Source: an uncultured Dehalococcoidia bacterium (GTDB lineage: Bacteria > Chloroflexota > Dehalococcoidia > Lucifugimonadales > JADFKI01). From it: 64,000 nt of DNA. The position numbers and the translations under genes are program-made. Positions 1 to 8,718 of the stretch are shown in pieces. Location of the stretch: NCBI GenBank assembly GCA_958295865.1, contig CATQHF010000001.1, positions 1 through 64,000 on the forward strand. The letters are read 5' to 3'. The notes beneath the pieces were generated by a model. It was not told the DNA's origin and searched no databases. It saw only the letters and a list, made by a program, of their open reading frames with translations. The first letter of the stretch is position 1, and the number at the start of each line of letters is the position of its first letter.

Positions 1-491
1 GCAACGGCAAGGGCAAGACGACGGCGGCGCTTGGCGTGCTGTTCCGCGCCTGGGGCCGCAATATGCGCGTGGAGATGTTCCAGTTCCTCAAGCATACGGG
101 TTCGCGCTTTGGCGAGAGCCGCGCCGCCGAAAAGGTGGGCATACCCATGACGGCAATGGGCGACGGCTTCACCTGGCGGACGAAAAACATGGAGAGCACG
201 CAGGAACTTGGGCGCGCGCAGTGGGAGAACTGCAAGCAAGCCATACTCTCCGGCGAACACGATGTCATCGTCCTCGACGAGTTCACCTATCCCCTGCACT
301 ACGGCTGGATTCCGGTCGAGGATGTCATCGAAACACTAAAGCGGAAGCCGCACATGCTGCATGTCATCATCACGGGCAGATACGCGCCTGACGCGCTTGT
401 GGAGTTCGCGGACTTGGTGACAGAGATGCGCGAGATAAAGCACCCCTACCGCGAGCAGGGCATCAAGGCGCAGCCGGGGCTGGAGTTTTGA
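1..491 (+). CDS. cobO: cob(I)alamin adenosyltransferase, 5' end cut by window edge
   Basis: This enzyme (CobA/CobO/BtuR type) transfers the adenosyl group of ATP to Co(I) corrinoids, early in the nucleotide-loop branch of cobalamin synthesis. The open frame runs from base 3, so the true start lies before the window. The first visible residues are the P-loop GNGKGKTT. Further on are GDGFTW, a Walker-B-like VIVLDE and the usual C-terminal ending [17 protein letters not shown]. Only a few N-terminal residues seem to be missing. It is the first visible gene of the plus-strand cobalamin operon and is followed after 34 bp by a small unknown gene. Family identity is secure; the promoter cannot be seen. 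Confidence 0.93.
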   Translation, partial: NGKGKTTAALGVLFRAWGRNMRVEMFQFLKHTGSRFGESRAAEKVGIPMTAMGDGFTWRTKNMESTQELGRAQWENCKQAILSGEHDVIVLDEFTYPLHYGWIPVEDVIETLKRKPHMLHVIITGRYAPDALVEFADLVTEMREIKHPYREQGIKAQPGLEF

Positions 492-525
492 GGGCATAGG
501 GCTAACACAGGACGGATAGGACGGG

Positions 526-795
526 ATGGTAGAACAGTACGAATACTACGACCAAGACTTTGATGATGCGCTCGCGCGTATGCTGGACGAAGCGCGTGAG
601 GGCGGCGACGGCAGCAGGCGCATTACCGCCAAGCAGCTGCACGCCAGCGTAGTGACCACGCGCACAATGCGGATGCGTATGGCATGCGATGCCATGTGGC
701 GGCTGTGGAAGAAGCAGGGCGCATACGAAAGCCGCGTCGTGTTCACGCCGGCGAGCAACCAAGGCTCCAAGCTGGAAATCGAGTACATGGTATAG
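526..795 (+). CDS. Small protein of unknown function in the cobalamin operon (89 aa)
   Basis: I do not recognise this protein. It starts at an ATG preceded by a weak purine-rich GGACGGG and sits between cobO and cobT on the same strand. The first 25 residues are acidic (many D and E). The middle is basic and Met/Arg-rich (TMRMRM) and contains two Trp close together (MWRLWKK), and the end is a short beta-like stretch. The layout, with a central basic helical segment, could suit a small helix-turn-helix or RNA-binding protein, but no motif proves this. There is no signal peptide or membrane segment. Position alone links it to corrinoid metabolism. The opposite-strand frames here look like shadows. 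Confidence 0.6.
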   Translation: MVEQYEYYDQDFDDALARMLDEAREGGDGSRRITAKQLHASVVTTRTMRMRMACDAMWRLWKKQGAYESRVVFTPASNQGSKLEIEYMV

Positions 796-873
796 GCTAT
801 CGCGCTTATTCCAGCGATGACTTTGCCTTGGCACCCTGAACGACTTAAAGCATCAAAGCAGGAACAGGATACG

Positions 874-1962
874 ATGTACGGCAAACTGTCCGAAGTCATA
901 GCGAGTATCCGGCCCGCGAATGCGGAGGCGATGCGGCGCGCGCTTGGGCGGCAGCGCAACCTTACCAAGCCGCCGGGCAGCCTCGGCAGACTCGAAGATG
1001 TTTCCGTGCAGTTGGCGGGCATTTTCGGCAATGAGCGCCCGACGATTGGCGGCAAGGCGGTCATCGTCGCGGCGGGCGACCATGGGGTTGTGGCGCAAGG
1101 CGTAACGGCGTACCCGCAAGAAGTTACGGCGCAGATGGTATTGAACTTCCTGTCGGGCGGCGCGGCTGTGAGCGTGATGGCAAGGCGGCTGGGCGTGCGG
1201 CAGATTATCGTCGACGCCGGTGTAGCCGCAGACCTGCCCGACCATCCTGAACTGCGTTCCGCGCGCATCGGCAGAGGCACGGCAGACATTACGCAATCCG
1301 CGGCGATGTCGCGCGAGCAGGCTGAGCAAAGCGTGATGGCGGGCGTGAATGTCGCCGTCGAAGCCGCCGAATCGGGCGCGGACCTGATTGCGGCGGGCGA
1401 GATGGGCATCGGCAACACAACGGCGTCGAGCGCAATCACCGCGGCGATTACCGGCGCGTCGCCGCAGGACACGACGGGCGCGGGAACGGGGCGCAGCGCC
1501 GATGAGCTGGCGCACAAGGCGACGGTGGTTCAGCGCGCGCTGGATGTCAACATGCCCGACGCCAATGACGGGCTGGATGTGCTGGCAAAGCTGGGCGGCT
1601 TTGAGATTGGCGTGCTTGCGGGCGTGGCGCTGGGCGCGGCGAGCATGCGGCGCGCCGTCATCGTGGACGGCTTCATATCGGGCGCGGCGATGCTGATTGC
1701 CCAAGCGCTCTGCCCGACGACGCGCGACTATATGATTGCCTCGCACCGCTCCGCCGAAAAGGGGCACGGCATCGTGCTATCGCACCTGAACCTGCTGCCA
1801 CTGCTTGAACTGGACATGCGCCTGGGCGAGGGCAGCGGCGCGGTGCTGGCAATGCCCATCGTGGAAGCGGCCGCGGCATGCCTGACGGATATGGCAACCT
1901 TCGGCGAGGCGGGCGTATCCGACCGCGACGACAACGAGGTTGAAGCGCCGATAGGCGGCTGA
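874..1962 (+). CDS. cobT: Nicotinate-nucleotide--dimethylbenzimidazole phosphoribosyltransferase
   Basis: CobT activates the lower-ligand base (such as dimethylbenzimidazole) with nicotinate mononucleotide to give alpha-ribazole phosphate (EC 2.4.2.21). The protein is 362 aa, normal for the family. LTKPPGSLGRLE lies near residue 30, AAGDHGV near 70, AAGEMGIGNTT in the middle, and RLGEGSGA near the C-terminus carries the expected catalytic Glu. An upstream in-frame ATG at 817 would add 19 residues with no family similarity, so I start at 874, where an AGGAACAGG stretch precedes. The stop overlaps the cobS start by one base (TGATG), which indicates translational coupling. Confidence 0.93.
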   Translation: MYGKLSEVIASIRPANAEAMRRALGRQRNLTKPPGSLGRLEDVSVQLAGIFGNERPTIGGKAVIVAAGDHGVVAQGVTAYPQEVTAQMVLNFLSGGAAVSVMARRLGVRQIIVDAGVAADLPDHPELRSARIGRGTADITQSAAMSREQAEQSVMAGVNVAVEAAESGADLIAAGEMGIGNTTASSAITAAITGASPQDTTGAGTGRSADELAHKATVVQRALDVNMPDANDGLDVLAKLGGFEIGVLAGVALGAASMRRAVIVDGFISGAAMLIAQALCPTTRDYMIASHRSAEKGHGIVLSHLNLLPLLELDMRLGEGSGAVLAMPIVEAAAACLTDMATFGEAGVSDRDDNEVEAPIGG

Positions 1963-2825
1963 TGAACGGGCTGCGCTCTGCCATCGGCTTCCTGACAATC
2001 CTGCCGCTTGCGCCGTCGGACGCACCCGACTCGCTGGCATCGTCGCGCGGCTGGTTTCCCCTCGTAGGGCTGCTGATTGGAGCAGTCCTCGCCTGCATGG
2101 ATGTCCTCATAATGCTGCTGGTGGGAGCAGGCTTCCCAAGCCTAGCGCGCGACGCTGCGACCTACTACGACTTCCCAATCTCCACTATTCTCCTGTGGTC
2201 GATACTGCTTGTCATAACCCTTGTGGCGCTGACGCGCGCGCTGCACCTCGACGGATTCATGGACTCCTGCGATGCGCTGCTGGGCGGGTTCGACCGCGAG
2301 CGCCGCCTTGCCATATTGCGCGACCCGAATGTGGGCGCGTTCGCCGTAGTCGGCGTGGTGTGCCTGCTGCTGTTGAAGGTGGCGGCGATTGCCGGACTTC
2401 CCACAACAGGCGCGGACAGGCTGCCGCTGCTGCTGCTGCTCCCGTGCCTGTCGCGCTGCGCGATGCTGCTCACGATGGAGCTTTACCCCTACGCGCGGCG
2501 CAACGGGCTTGGCGCTGCGTTCTTCCATGCCGGAGAACGACGATTTCGGTGGCAGTTGGCGCTTGGCTTCATATTCACGCTGGTCATAAGCGTCGCGCTC
2601 GCGGGCGCTGCGGGCGTTGCGCTGCTGGCGGCGGCATGCGCGGTGGCATGGGCTATCGGCACATGGGCGACGCGGCTGCTGGGCGGCGTCACGGGCGACA
2701 TATACGGCGCGGTGAATGAAGTAGCGGAGGCCGTGCTGCTGCTGCTTGCGCTGCTGCTGATTAGCGCATCGTCCTTTGACATTCGCTCACCGCTGCTGGA
2801 TACGCTGTGGTTCAGTTTGCGATGA
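1962..2825 (+). CDS. cobS: Adenosylcobinamide-GDP ribazoletransferase (cobalamin synthase)
   Basis: CobS joins adenosylcobinamide-GDP to alpha-ribazole (phosphate) at the membrane (EC 2.7.8.26). The 287-aa protein is strongly hydrophobic with several membrane segments. It carries the family's Asp-rich motif HLDGFMDSCD at residues 95-104, followed by LLGGF and a conserved ILRDPNVGAF stretch. The start codon overlaps the cobT stop, and the stop overlaps the cbiB start (ATGA). It therefore belongs to a tightly packed cobT-cobS-cbiB block whose products act successively. Confidence 0.93.
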   Translation: MNGLRSAIGFLTILPLAPSDAPDSLASSRGWFPLVGLLIGAVLACMDVLIMLLVGAGFPSLARDAATYYDFPISTILLWSILLVITLVALTRALHLDGFMDSCDALLGGFDRERRLAILRDPNVGAFAVVGVVCLLLLKVAAIAGLPTTGADRLPLLLLLPCLSRCAMLLTMELYPYARRNGLGAAFFHAGERRFRWQLALGFIFTLVISVALAGAAGVALLAAACAVAWAIGTWATRLLGGVTGDIYGAVNEVAEAVLLLLALLLISASSFDIRSPLLDTLWFSLR

Positions 2826-3778
2826 ATTGGCTGCCCTACCATCCCGACTGGCACATAGATGTTGGCGTACTGCTGCTTGCGCTCGCGCTGGATTTCGCGC
2901 TGCCGGAGCCGCCGAACTCCATTCATCCGGTCGTCTGGATGGGCAAGGCAATCTCCGCGCTGGAGCGTCTGGGAGCAGGACGCGGCGATAAGGCGGCGCT
3001 GGTGATTGGCGCGGGCATAGCCATCATCGTGCCAGTCGCATTCGGCGGCTTGGCGTGGCTTGCGCTCATCGGGCTGCGCGAACTCGGCGACCTGCCCTAT
3101 CTGATTGGGGGCGCGGCGCTGCTGAAGACGACCTTCGCGGTGCGGGGACTTGGGCGCGCGGCAAGGGACACGCAGCGCGGCATAGAGGACGACGACTTGT
3201 CTTTGGCGCGCCACAACCTACGCAGTCTGGTCAGCCGCGATGCCGCCGAGCTGCCCAAGCCAATGGTCGCAGCCGCCGCGATAGAGTCGGTCGCCGAGAA
3301 CACGACGGACAGCTTCATAGCGCCCTGGCTTGCGTTCGCGCTGCTGGGACTGCCGGGCGCGTTCGCCTACCGCGCGCTGAACACGCTGGACAGCATGATA
3401 GGCTATCGTGGGCAGTACGAATACCTCGGCAAGGCGTCCGCTCGGCTGGACGACTTGTTCAATCTGCTGCCGGCGCGCATCTCCGCGGCGCTGCTGCTCA
3501 TAGCGGGCGCGGCGTCGGGGCGCGGCGTGCGGGAAGGCTGGCGCGCCGCAATTCGTGAGCATCGCCTCACGGCAAGCCCAAACGCGGGCTGGACAATCGC
3601 AGCGATGGCCGGGCTTCTGGGCATAGCGCTGGAAAAGCCGGGACATTATCGCATTGGGCAAGGCTTCCGCGAGCCTGCGGCGGCGGATATTGGCAGAGCG
3701 TCCCGGCTGGCGTACATCGTGGCGGGGCTAGGCGTATTGGTCGCTGTGGGCATAGTTGCGTTGCTTCGCGGAGGCTAA
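2822..3778 (+). CDS. cbiB: Adenosylcobinamide-phosphate synthase
   Basis: CbiB (CobD in the Pseudomonas naming) attaches aminopropanol or its phosphate to adenosylcobyric acid (EC 6.3.1.10). It is an integral membrane protein of about 318 aa. The N-terminal motif PEPPNSIHPVVWMGK and the later IESVAENTTDSFIAPW and ALNTLDSMIGY segments are diagnostic. I chose the ATG at 2822 because it forms an ATGA overlap with the cobS stop, the same pattern as the upstream junction; an alternative ATG lies at 2807. It is the last gene before the Uma2 array that interrupts the operon. Confidence 0.92.
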   Translation: MNWLPYHPDWHIDVGVLLLALALDFALPEPPNSIHPVVWMGKAISALERLGAGRGDKAALVIGAGIAIIVPVAFGGLAWLALIGLRELGDLPYLIGGAALLKTTFAVRGLGRAARDTQRGIEDDDLSLARHNLRSLVSRDAAELPKPMVAAAAIESVAENTTDSFIAPWLAFALLGLPGAFAYRALNTLDSMIGYRGQYEYLGKASARLDDLFNLLPARISAALLLIAGAASGRGVREGWRAAIREHRLTASPNAGWTIAAMAGLLGIALEKPGHYRIGQGFREPAAADIGRASRLAYIVAGLGVLVAVGIVALLRGG

Positions 3779-3878
3779 CTCCATAGATGGGATGGATAGA
3801 TGAATTGGGGGCTTTCGCGGTAATGTATAATGCAGGGACAAGAAGCAGAAAAGTCAGTGAGGGATGCGGAGGCTCACT

Positions 3879-4631
3879 ATGACAACGACCAGAACAATTA
3901 CCAATGCGTTCATTACAAGGACGCTCCCCGACATCTTCTACGAAGACCCGGAGCGAATAGAGGACGACATGGAGCAGTGGCCAGCCGTATTCCGATTATC
4001 AGGTATGCTCTTTGAGCGTTATGAAGACCGCCCCGATGTGTTCGTGTCCGGCGGTGGCTTCATAATGTACAACCGCGAAAACGGCAACCAGCGCGTCGCT
4101 CCCGACTGCTACATCGCCTTCGATGTCGACGAGAGGGCAATCCTAGAAAACCTGCCCAATTTCTGGATATGGGAAACGGGCAAAGCGCCTGACTTCGTCA
4201 TGGAAGTGGCATCGCCAAGCACGGCGTCAAACGACCTCGGACATAAGCGCGACCTGTACGAGCGGCTGGGCATAGCCGAATACTGGCGATTTGACGCAAC
4301 CGGGGGTGAGCTGTACGGTCAGCCGCTCGCCGGTGAGCGACTGGTTGAGGATGAGTATCTGCCTTATCCGTTGCACATTGGGGACGACGGCTCAGTCAGG
4401 GCGTACAGCGAGCTGCTGGATGTCGAGTTTTACTGGGATGGGAAAGAATTCGATGTGCTCGATCCTGTAACCGGCAGGACGATAGAGAAGCGCGAGGTGG
4501 AACGGGAAGCGCGATTTGCCGAGCGAGAGGCCCGACTTGCCGAGCGAGAAGCCCGCCTTGCTGCCGAGGCGCGTGAGCGCGCGCTGCTGGAAGAGGTCGA
4601 ACGCCTGCGACAGCAGCAGGCGGGTCGATAG
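3879..4631 (+). CDS. Uma2-family (DUF820) putative endonuclease, array copy 1
   Basis: Uma2 proteins have a restriction-endonuclease-like PD-(D/E)XK fold; their biological role is not established. The 250-aa protein has PD at residues 75-76, then PDFVMEVASPST (104-115; E109), D119, K123 and the closing GIAEYW typical of the family. The C-terminal 45 residues are a charged coiled coil built from seven-residue AEREARL-type units. GGAGG sits six bases before the chosen ATG; an earlier ATG at 3864 overlaps that site and is less likely. A TATAAT at 3826-3831 could be its -10 box. The domain call is firm; nuclease activity is inferred. Confidence 0.85.
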   Translation: MTTTRTITNAFITRTLPDIFYEDPERIEDDMEQWPAVFRLSGMLFERYEDRPDVFVSGGGFIMYNRENGNQRVAPDCYIAFDVDERAILENLPNFWIWETGKAPDFVMEVASPSTASNDLGHKRDLYERLGIAEYWRFDATGGELYGQPLAGERLVEDEYLPYPLHIGDDGSVRAYSELLDVEFYWDGKEFDVLDPVTGRTIEKREVEREARFAEREARLAEREARLAAEARERALLEEVERLRQQQAGR

Positions 4632-4711
4632 GCTGAAGTGAGGTGGCGCGGTTGGACGGGCTTCACCACGAACGGCAATAAGTATCGGCTCACGATGAAC
4701 GGGTAATGAGG

Positions 4712-4758
4712 ATGAACCGTCCGGTACACGGCGGGACGAACATTGCGGAACTGCGCTC
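4712..4758 (+). pseudogene. Copied 47-bp 5' fragment of cobD, first
   Basis: This matches the first 47 bases of the intact cobD at 7014, including its ATG, base for base, then diverges into the leader of the next Uma2 copy. It encodes only MNRPVHGGTNIAELRS before hitting a foreign frame. It marks the right end of the duplicated unit. Confidence 0.85.
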
Positions 4759-4826
4759 CAAATGACGATGGGCAGGATGGATGGAACAGGATGCAGAAAA
4801 GTCAGTGAGGGATGCGGAGGCTCACT

Positions 4827-5579
4827 ATGACAACGACCAGAACAATTACCAATGCGTTCATTACAAGGACGCTCCCCGACATCTTCTACGAAGACCCGGA
4901 GCGAATAGAGGACGACATGGAGCAGTGGCCAGCCGTATTCCGATTATCAGGTATGCTCTTTGAGCGTTATGAAGACCGCCCCGATGTCTTCGTGTCGGGC
5001 GGTGGCTTCATAATGTACAACCGCGAAAACGGCAACCAGCGCGTCGCTCCCGACTGCTACATCGCCTTCGATGTGGACAAGAGGGCAATCCTAGAGAACC
5101 TGCCCAATTTCTGGATATGGGAAACGGGCAAAGCGCCTGACTTCGTTATGGAAGTGGCATCGCCAAGCACGGCGTCAAACGACCTCGGACATAAGCGCGA
5201 TCTGTACGAGCGGCTGGGCATAGCCGAATACTGGCGGTTTGACGCAACCGGGGGTGAGCTGTACGGTCAGCCGCTCGCCGGTGAGCGACTGGTTGAGGAT
5301 GAGTATCTGCCTTATGCGTTGCACATTGGGGACGACGGCTCAGTCAGAGCGTACAGCGAACTGCTGGATGTCGAGTTTTACTGGGATGGGAAAGAGTTCG
5401 ATGTGCTCGATCCTGTAACCGGCAGGACGATAGAAAAGCGCGAGGTAGAACGGGAAGCGCGATTTGCCGAGCGAGAGGGCCGACTTGCCGAGCGGGAAGC
5501 CCGCCTTGCTGCCGAGGCGCGTGAGCGCGCGCTGCTGGAAGAGGTCGAGCGCCTGCGACAGCAGCAGGCGGGGCGATAG
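4827..5579 (+). CDS. Uma2-family putative endonuclease, array copy 2
   Basis: This copy is almost identical to copy 1 at 250 aa. The changes seen are few, for example D to K in the DVDERAI stretch and P to A in the YLPYPL stretch. All nuclease-fold residues (PD, E109, D119, K123) are kept. The ribosome-binding site GGAGG and six-base spacer are the same as in copy 1. High identity over gene and flanks points to a recent duplication. It may be functionally redundant. Confidence 0.85.
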   Translation: MTTTRTITNAFITRTLPDIFYEDPERIEDDMEQWPAVFRLSGMLFERYEDRPDVFVSGGGFIMYNRENGNQRVAPDCYIAFDVDKRAILENLPNFWIWETGKAPDFVMEVASPSTASNDLGHKRDLYERLGIAEYWRFDATGGELYGQPLAGERLVEDEYLPYALHIGDDGSVRAYSELLDVEFYWDGKEFDVLDPVTGRTIEKREVEREARFAEREGRLAEREARLAAEARERALLEEVERLRQQQAGR

Positions 5580-5660
5580 GCTGAATCGGGATGGCGCGGT
5601 TGGACGGGCTTCACCACGAACGGCAATAAGTATCGGCTCACGATGACACGGATAATGAGG

Positions 5661-5707
5661 ATGAACCGTCCGGTACACGGCGAGACGAACATTGCGGAAC
5701 TGCGCTC
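5661..5707 (+). pseudogene. Copied 47-bp 5' fragment of cobD, second
   Basis: This is the second copy of the cobD start, with one base change (GGCGAGACG instead of GGCGGGACG). It lies at the same place in the unit as the fragment at 4712, after the shared downstream stretch of Uma2 copy 2. Confidence 0.85.
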
Positions 5708-5773
5708 CAAATGATGATGGGCAGGATGGATGGAAAAAAGCAGAAAAGTCAGTGAGGGATGCGGAGGCTCACT

Positions 5774-6589
5774 ATGGCAACGACCAGAACAATTACCAAT
5801 GCGTTCATTACAAGGACGCTCCCCGACATCTTCTACGAAGACCCGGAGCGAATAGAGGACGACATGGAGCAGTGGCCAGCCGTATTCCGAATTTCAGGTA
5901 TGCTCTTTGAGCGTTATGAAGACCGCCCCGATGTGTTCGTGTCGGGCGGTGGCTTCATAATGTACAACCGCGAAAACGGCAACCGGCGCGTCGCTCCCGA
6001 CTGCTACATCGCCTTTGATGTCGACGAAAGGGCAATCCTAGAGAACCTGCCCAATTTCTGGATATGGGAAACGGGCAAAGCGCCTGACTTCGTTATGGAA
6101 GTGGCATCGCCAAGCACGGCGTCAAACGACCTCGGACATAAGCGCGACCTATACGAGCGGCTGGGCATAGCCGAATACTGGCGATTTGACGCAACCGGGG
6201 GCGAGCTGTACGGTCAGCCGCTCGCCGGTGAGCGACTGGTTGAGGATGAGTATCTGCCTTATGCGTTGCACATTGGGGACGACGGCTCAGTCAGGGCATA
6301 CAGCGAACTGCTGGATGTCGAGTTTTATTGGGATGGGCAAGAGTTCGATGTGCTCGATCCTGTAACCGGCAGGACGATAGAAAAGCGCGAGGTAGAACGG
6401 GAAGCGCGATTTGCCGAGCGAGAGGGCCGACTTGCCGAGCGAGAGGGCCGACTTGCCGAGCGGCAGGCGCGACTGACTGAGCAACAAGCCCGACTTGCCG
6501 AGCGGGAAGCGCGGCTTGCGGCCGAGGCGCGTGAGCGCGCGCTGCTGGAAGAGGTTGAGCGCCTGCGACAGCAGCAGGCGGGTCAATAG
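5774..6589 (+). CDS. Uma2-family putative endonuclease, array copy 3 with longer coiled coil
   Basis: The nuclease domain matches copies 1 and 2, with the PD...E...K pattern intact. The C-terminal coiled coil has 21 extra residues, which is exactly three additional heptads (AEREGRL, AERQARL, TEQQARL). The protein is 271 aa from the ATG that follows GGAGG. The growth is in frame and in heptad steps, which fits replication slippage that keeps the coiled-coil register. The downstream spacer is shortened, so only a trace of the cobD fragment is left near 6634-6645. Confidence 0.85.
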   Translation: MATTRTITNAFITRTLPDIFYEDPERIEDDMEQWPAVFRISGMLFERYEDRPDVFVSGGGFIMYNRENGNRRVAPDCYIAFDVDERAILENLPNFWIWETGKAPDFVMEVASPSTASNDLGHKRDLYERLGIAEYWRFDATGGELYGQPLAGERLVEDEYLPYALHIGDDGSVRAYSELLDVEFYWDGQEFDVLDPVTGRTIEKREVEREARFAEREGRLAEREGRLAERQARLTEQQARLAEREARLAAEARERALLEEVERLRQQQAGQ

Positions 6590-6733
6590 GCTGAAGCGAG
6601 ATGGCATGGTTAGACGGGCTTCACCACGAACGGAGCTGCGCTCGGAATGACGATGACAAGACCTTGGTCACGCCGCGCCCTATGCTATGATGTATTCGCG
6701 CACAGCGCGACAACCGATTTTGGAGGCGCTTTC

Positions 6734-6934
6734 ATGGAGAAGAACCGCGAGAAGAACAAGAAAATCACCAATGCGTGGGTCAATAGAACACTGCCCGATA
6801 TTTTCTACGAAACCCCGAAAGAAGCCGCTGAACGCGCCGATACGGAACGGGAAGCCCGCCTTGCTGCCGAGGCGCGTGAGCTCGAGCTGCTGGAAGAGGT
6901 CGAGCGCCTGCGACAGCAGCAGGCGGGTCGATAG
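6734..6934 (+). pseudogene. Uma2 remnant: N-terminal and coiled-coil ends joined, nuclease domain lost
   Basis: The 66-codon frame starts at an ATG with GGAGG seven bases upstream. It keeps the family start (ITNA...RTLPDIFYE) and the final coiled coil (EREARLAAEARE...LRQQQAGR) but lacks all PD-(D/E)XK residues. The first codons (MEKNREKNKK) differ from the other copies. A promoter-like TTGGTC, 16-base spacer, TATGAT lies at 6664-6691. It could still make a small coiled-coil protein that binds its full-length relatives, but an internal deletion is the simplest reading. Confidence 0.7.
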
Positions 6935-7013
6935 GCTGAAGTGGGGTGGCATAGTTGGACGGGCTTCACCACGAACGGCAAAAGTATCGGCTCACGATGA
7001 ACGGGTAATGAGG

Positions 7014-8081
7014 ATGAACCGTCCGGTACACGGCGGGACGAACATTGCGGAACTGCGCTCGCTGGGGCTGCGGACGGACGATGTGCTCGACTTCAGCGCA
7101 AGCGTCAATCCGCTGGGCGCGCCGCGCGGCATGATGCAGGCGATGAGCCGCGTCAATCTAGCCGCATACCCGGATACGGAGTGCATCGCGCTGCGTGAGG
7201 CGTTGGCGGCGCGGCTTGGGGTCTCGGCGGCGCAAATCCTGGTGGGCAACGGCTCGACGGAACTGATACATCTGACGGCGCGGGCGTATCTCGATGCCGG
7301 GGAACGCGCGGTAATCTTCACGCCGTCATTCGGCGAGTATGAGGCAGCATGCCGCATGCAAGGAGCGCGGACACTCAATATCGCCGCAAGTGAGGCGACC
7401 GGGTTCGCATGGGACATCGCGGACGCCGCAAGACAAATCACGGAGCAATCGCCGTCGGTGGCGTTCCTGTGCAACCCGAACAACCCGACGGGGCGATACA
7501 TGAGCGCGGACGATGTGCGCCGCGTTGCCGATGCGCTGCCGGACGGCGGGCTGCTGCTATTGGACGAGGCGTATCTCCCGTTCGTAGAAGCGCAATGGAA
7601 CTCGCTGCCGCTTTTGGATCTGGGCAATGTCGCATTGCTGCGCTCCATGACGAAGGACTACGCATTGACGGCGTTGCGGCTTGGCTATATGCTTGCGCCG
7701 CCCGATGTCGCGCGACATGTGAGGGCTTATCAGTACAGTTGGAGCGTGAACGGTCTGGCGCAGGCGGCGGGCATCGCCGCGCTCGCGGACGGCGGTCATG
7801 CGCGGAACGGCAGGAACGCGGCGCGCGCAGCCAAGCGCTATCTCACCGATGAGCTGGACGCGCTAGGGCTGCGATATACGCCGTCGGACGCCAATTTCGT
7901 GCTGGTCAAAGTGGGCAATGCCGGAGCGCTGCGCCACACGCTACTGAAGCGTCATCGCATCGGCGTGCGGGACTGCGCGTCATTCGGGCTGCCCGAATAT
8001 ATCAGGATTGGAATGAGAACGCTGAATGACTGCAAGCGGCTGGTCGCCGCCTTGCGAGAGGTATTAGAAAATCGTGACTAA
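7014..8081 (+). CDS. cobD: Threonine-phosphate decarboxylase (PLP enzyme)
   Basis: This fold-type I PLP enzyme makes (R)-1-amino-2-propanol phosphate from L-threonine phosphate (EC 4.1.1.81), the linker that CbiB attaches. In the 355-aa protein, NPNNPTG is at 154-160, DEAY at 184-187, and the Schiff-base lysine K214 lies in SMTKDYALTALRLGY. Histidinol-phosphate aminotransferase is the close alternative, but the operon, with pduX making the substrate, favours CobD. I start at 7014 because the copied fragments begin at the same ATG in frame; an ATG at 7008 is also possible. The last eight bases overlap cobC. Confidence 0.88.
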   Translation: MNRPVHGGTNIAELRSLGLRTDDVLDFSASVNPLGAPRGMMQAMSRVNLAAYPDTECIALREALAARLGVSAAQILVGNGSTELIHLTARAYLDAGERAVIFTPSFGEYEAACRMQGARTLNIAASEATGFAWDIADAARQITEQSPSVAFLCNPNNPTGRYMSADDVRRVADALPDGGLLLLDEAYLPFVEAQWNSLPLLDLGNVALLRSMTKDYALTALRLGYMLAPPDVARHVRAYQYSWSVNGLAQAAGIAALADGGHARNGRNAARAAKRYLTDELDALGLRYTPSDANFVLVKVGNAGALRHTLLKRHRIGVRDCASFGLPEYIRIGMRTLNDCKRLVAALREVLENRD

Positions 8082-8718
8082 CAGCAGATGGTTTCTGGTC
8101 AGGCACGGCGAAACGGAGTGGAACAACACGGGGCGCGCGCAGGGACAAGCGGATACGCCGTTGAACGCCAGAGGACGCGCGCAGGCGGCGCTCACGGGAA
8201 CGCGCCTTCAGCCGCTAGAGTTCGAGGCTGCGTATTCCAGCGACCTGAGTCGCGTGGTGGCGACCGCCGAAGCGATAGTGAGCGCAAGGGACATGCCGCT
8301 GACCAAGATGGAATCGCTGCGCGAAAAGGGTTTCGGCGATTGGGAAGGCATGACCTTCGCGGAGGTAGAAGAGCGCCACCCCTCGCTGTTTCGGCGGCTA
8401 TTCGATGAGGACATCGTGTTCGCGCCGCCGGGCGGCGAGAGCGATCAGCAGCTTTACGACCGGCTGAGCGCCGCCGCCGACAGCCTGACAGGGGCGCACG
8501 CCGACAGCGAGGGCAACATTCTGGTTGTGGCGCACGGCGGTTCGCTTCGGGCGCTCATCGTGTCGCTTATGGGCATGCCGCCGGAATACATGTGGCGGCT
8601 GCGCCTGTCGAACTGCGGGATAACCGTCGTGAACATCTTCGACGGCGGCGCGGCGCTGGAACTGCTGAACGACACAAGCCATCTGGGGGATGTCATCAAG
8701 GATGTCTTTGCCAGCTAA
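8074..8718 (+). CDS. cobC: Alpha-ribazole phosphatase (histidine phosphatase family)
   Basis: The protein has the phosphoglycerate-mutase-like RHGET motif at residues 10-14 (catalytic H11) and a second histidine H154 in VVAHGGSLRA. In this operon the best substrate is alpha-ribazole 5'-phosphate or adenosylcobalamin phosphate (EC 3.1.3.73). The family includes general sugar phosphatases, so substrate is inferred from context. The start is a GTG inside the end of cobD (eight-base overlap), and the end overlaps cobQ by 17 bases. Its 214 aa is normal. Confidence 0.85.
   Translation: MTNSRWFLVRHGETEWNNTGRAQGQADTPLNARGRAQAALTGTRLQPLEFEAAYSSDLSRVVATAEAIVSARDMPLTKMESLREKGFGDWEGMTFAEVEERHPSLFRRLFDEDIVFAPPGGESDQQLYDRLSAAADSLTGAHADSEGNILVVAHGGSLRALIVSLMGMPPEYMWRLRLSNCGITVVNIFDGGAALELLNDTSHLGDVIKDVFAS

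Larger units (their letters stand above)
3831..7060 (+). repeat. Tandem duplication array: Uma2 gene plus start of cobD, about 948-bp unit
   Basis: Four copies of a unit lie head to tail. The gene starts are at 3879, 4827, 5774 and 6734, so the first two steps are 948 and 947 bp. Each full unit holds a leader (AAAAGTCAGTGAGGGATGCGG), a Uma2 gene, a shared downstream stretch of about 80 bp, and the first 47 bp of cobD. In unit 3 most of the downstream stretch is deleted. Unit 4 has lost the nuclease domain but runs into the intact cobD. The array separates cbiB from cobD within the cobalamin operon. Confidence 0.9.

Noticed and set aside
546..1767. Long minus-strand frames opposite orf89 and cobT
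   Set aside because: They are Arg/Ala/Pro-rich shadows of well-supported GC-rich genes on the plus strand.
3779..3878. A cobalamin riboswitch before the Uma2 array or operon
   Set aside because: I found no B12-box-like core or long structured leader; the true operon start is outside the window.
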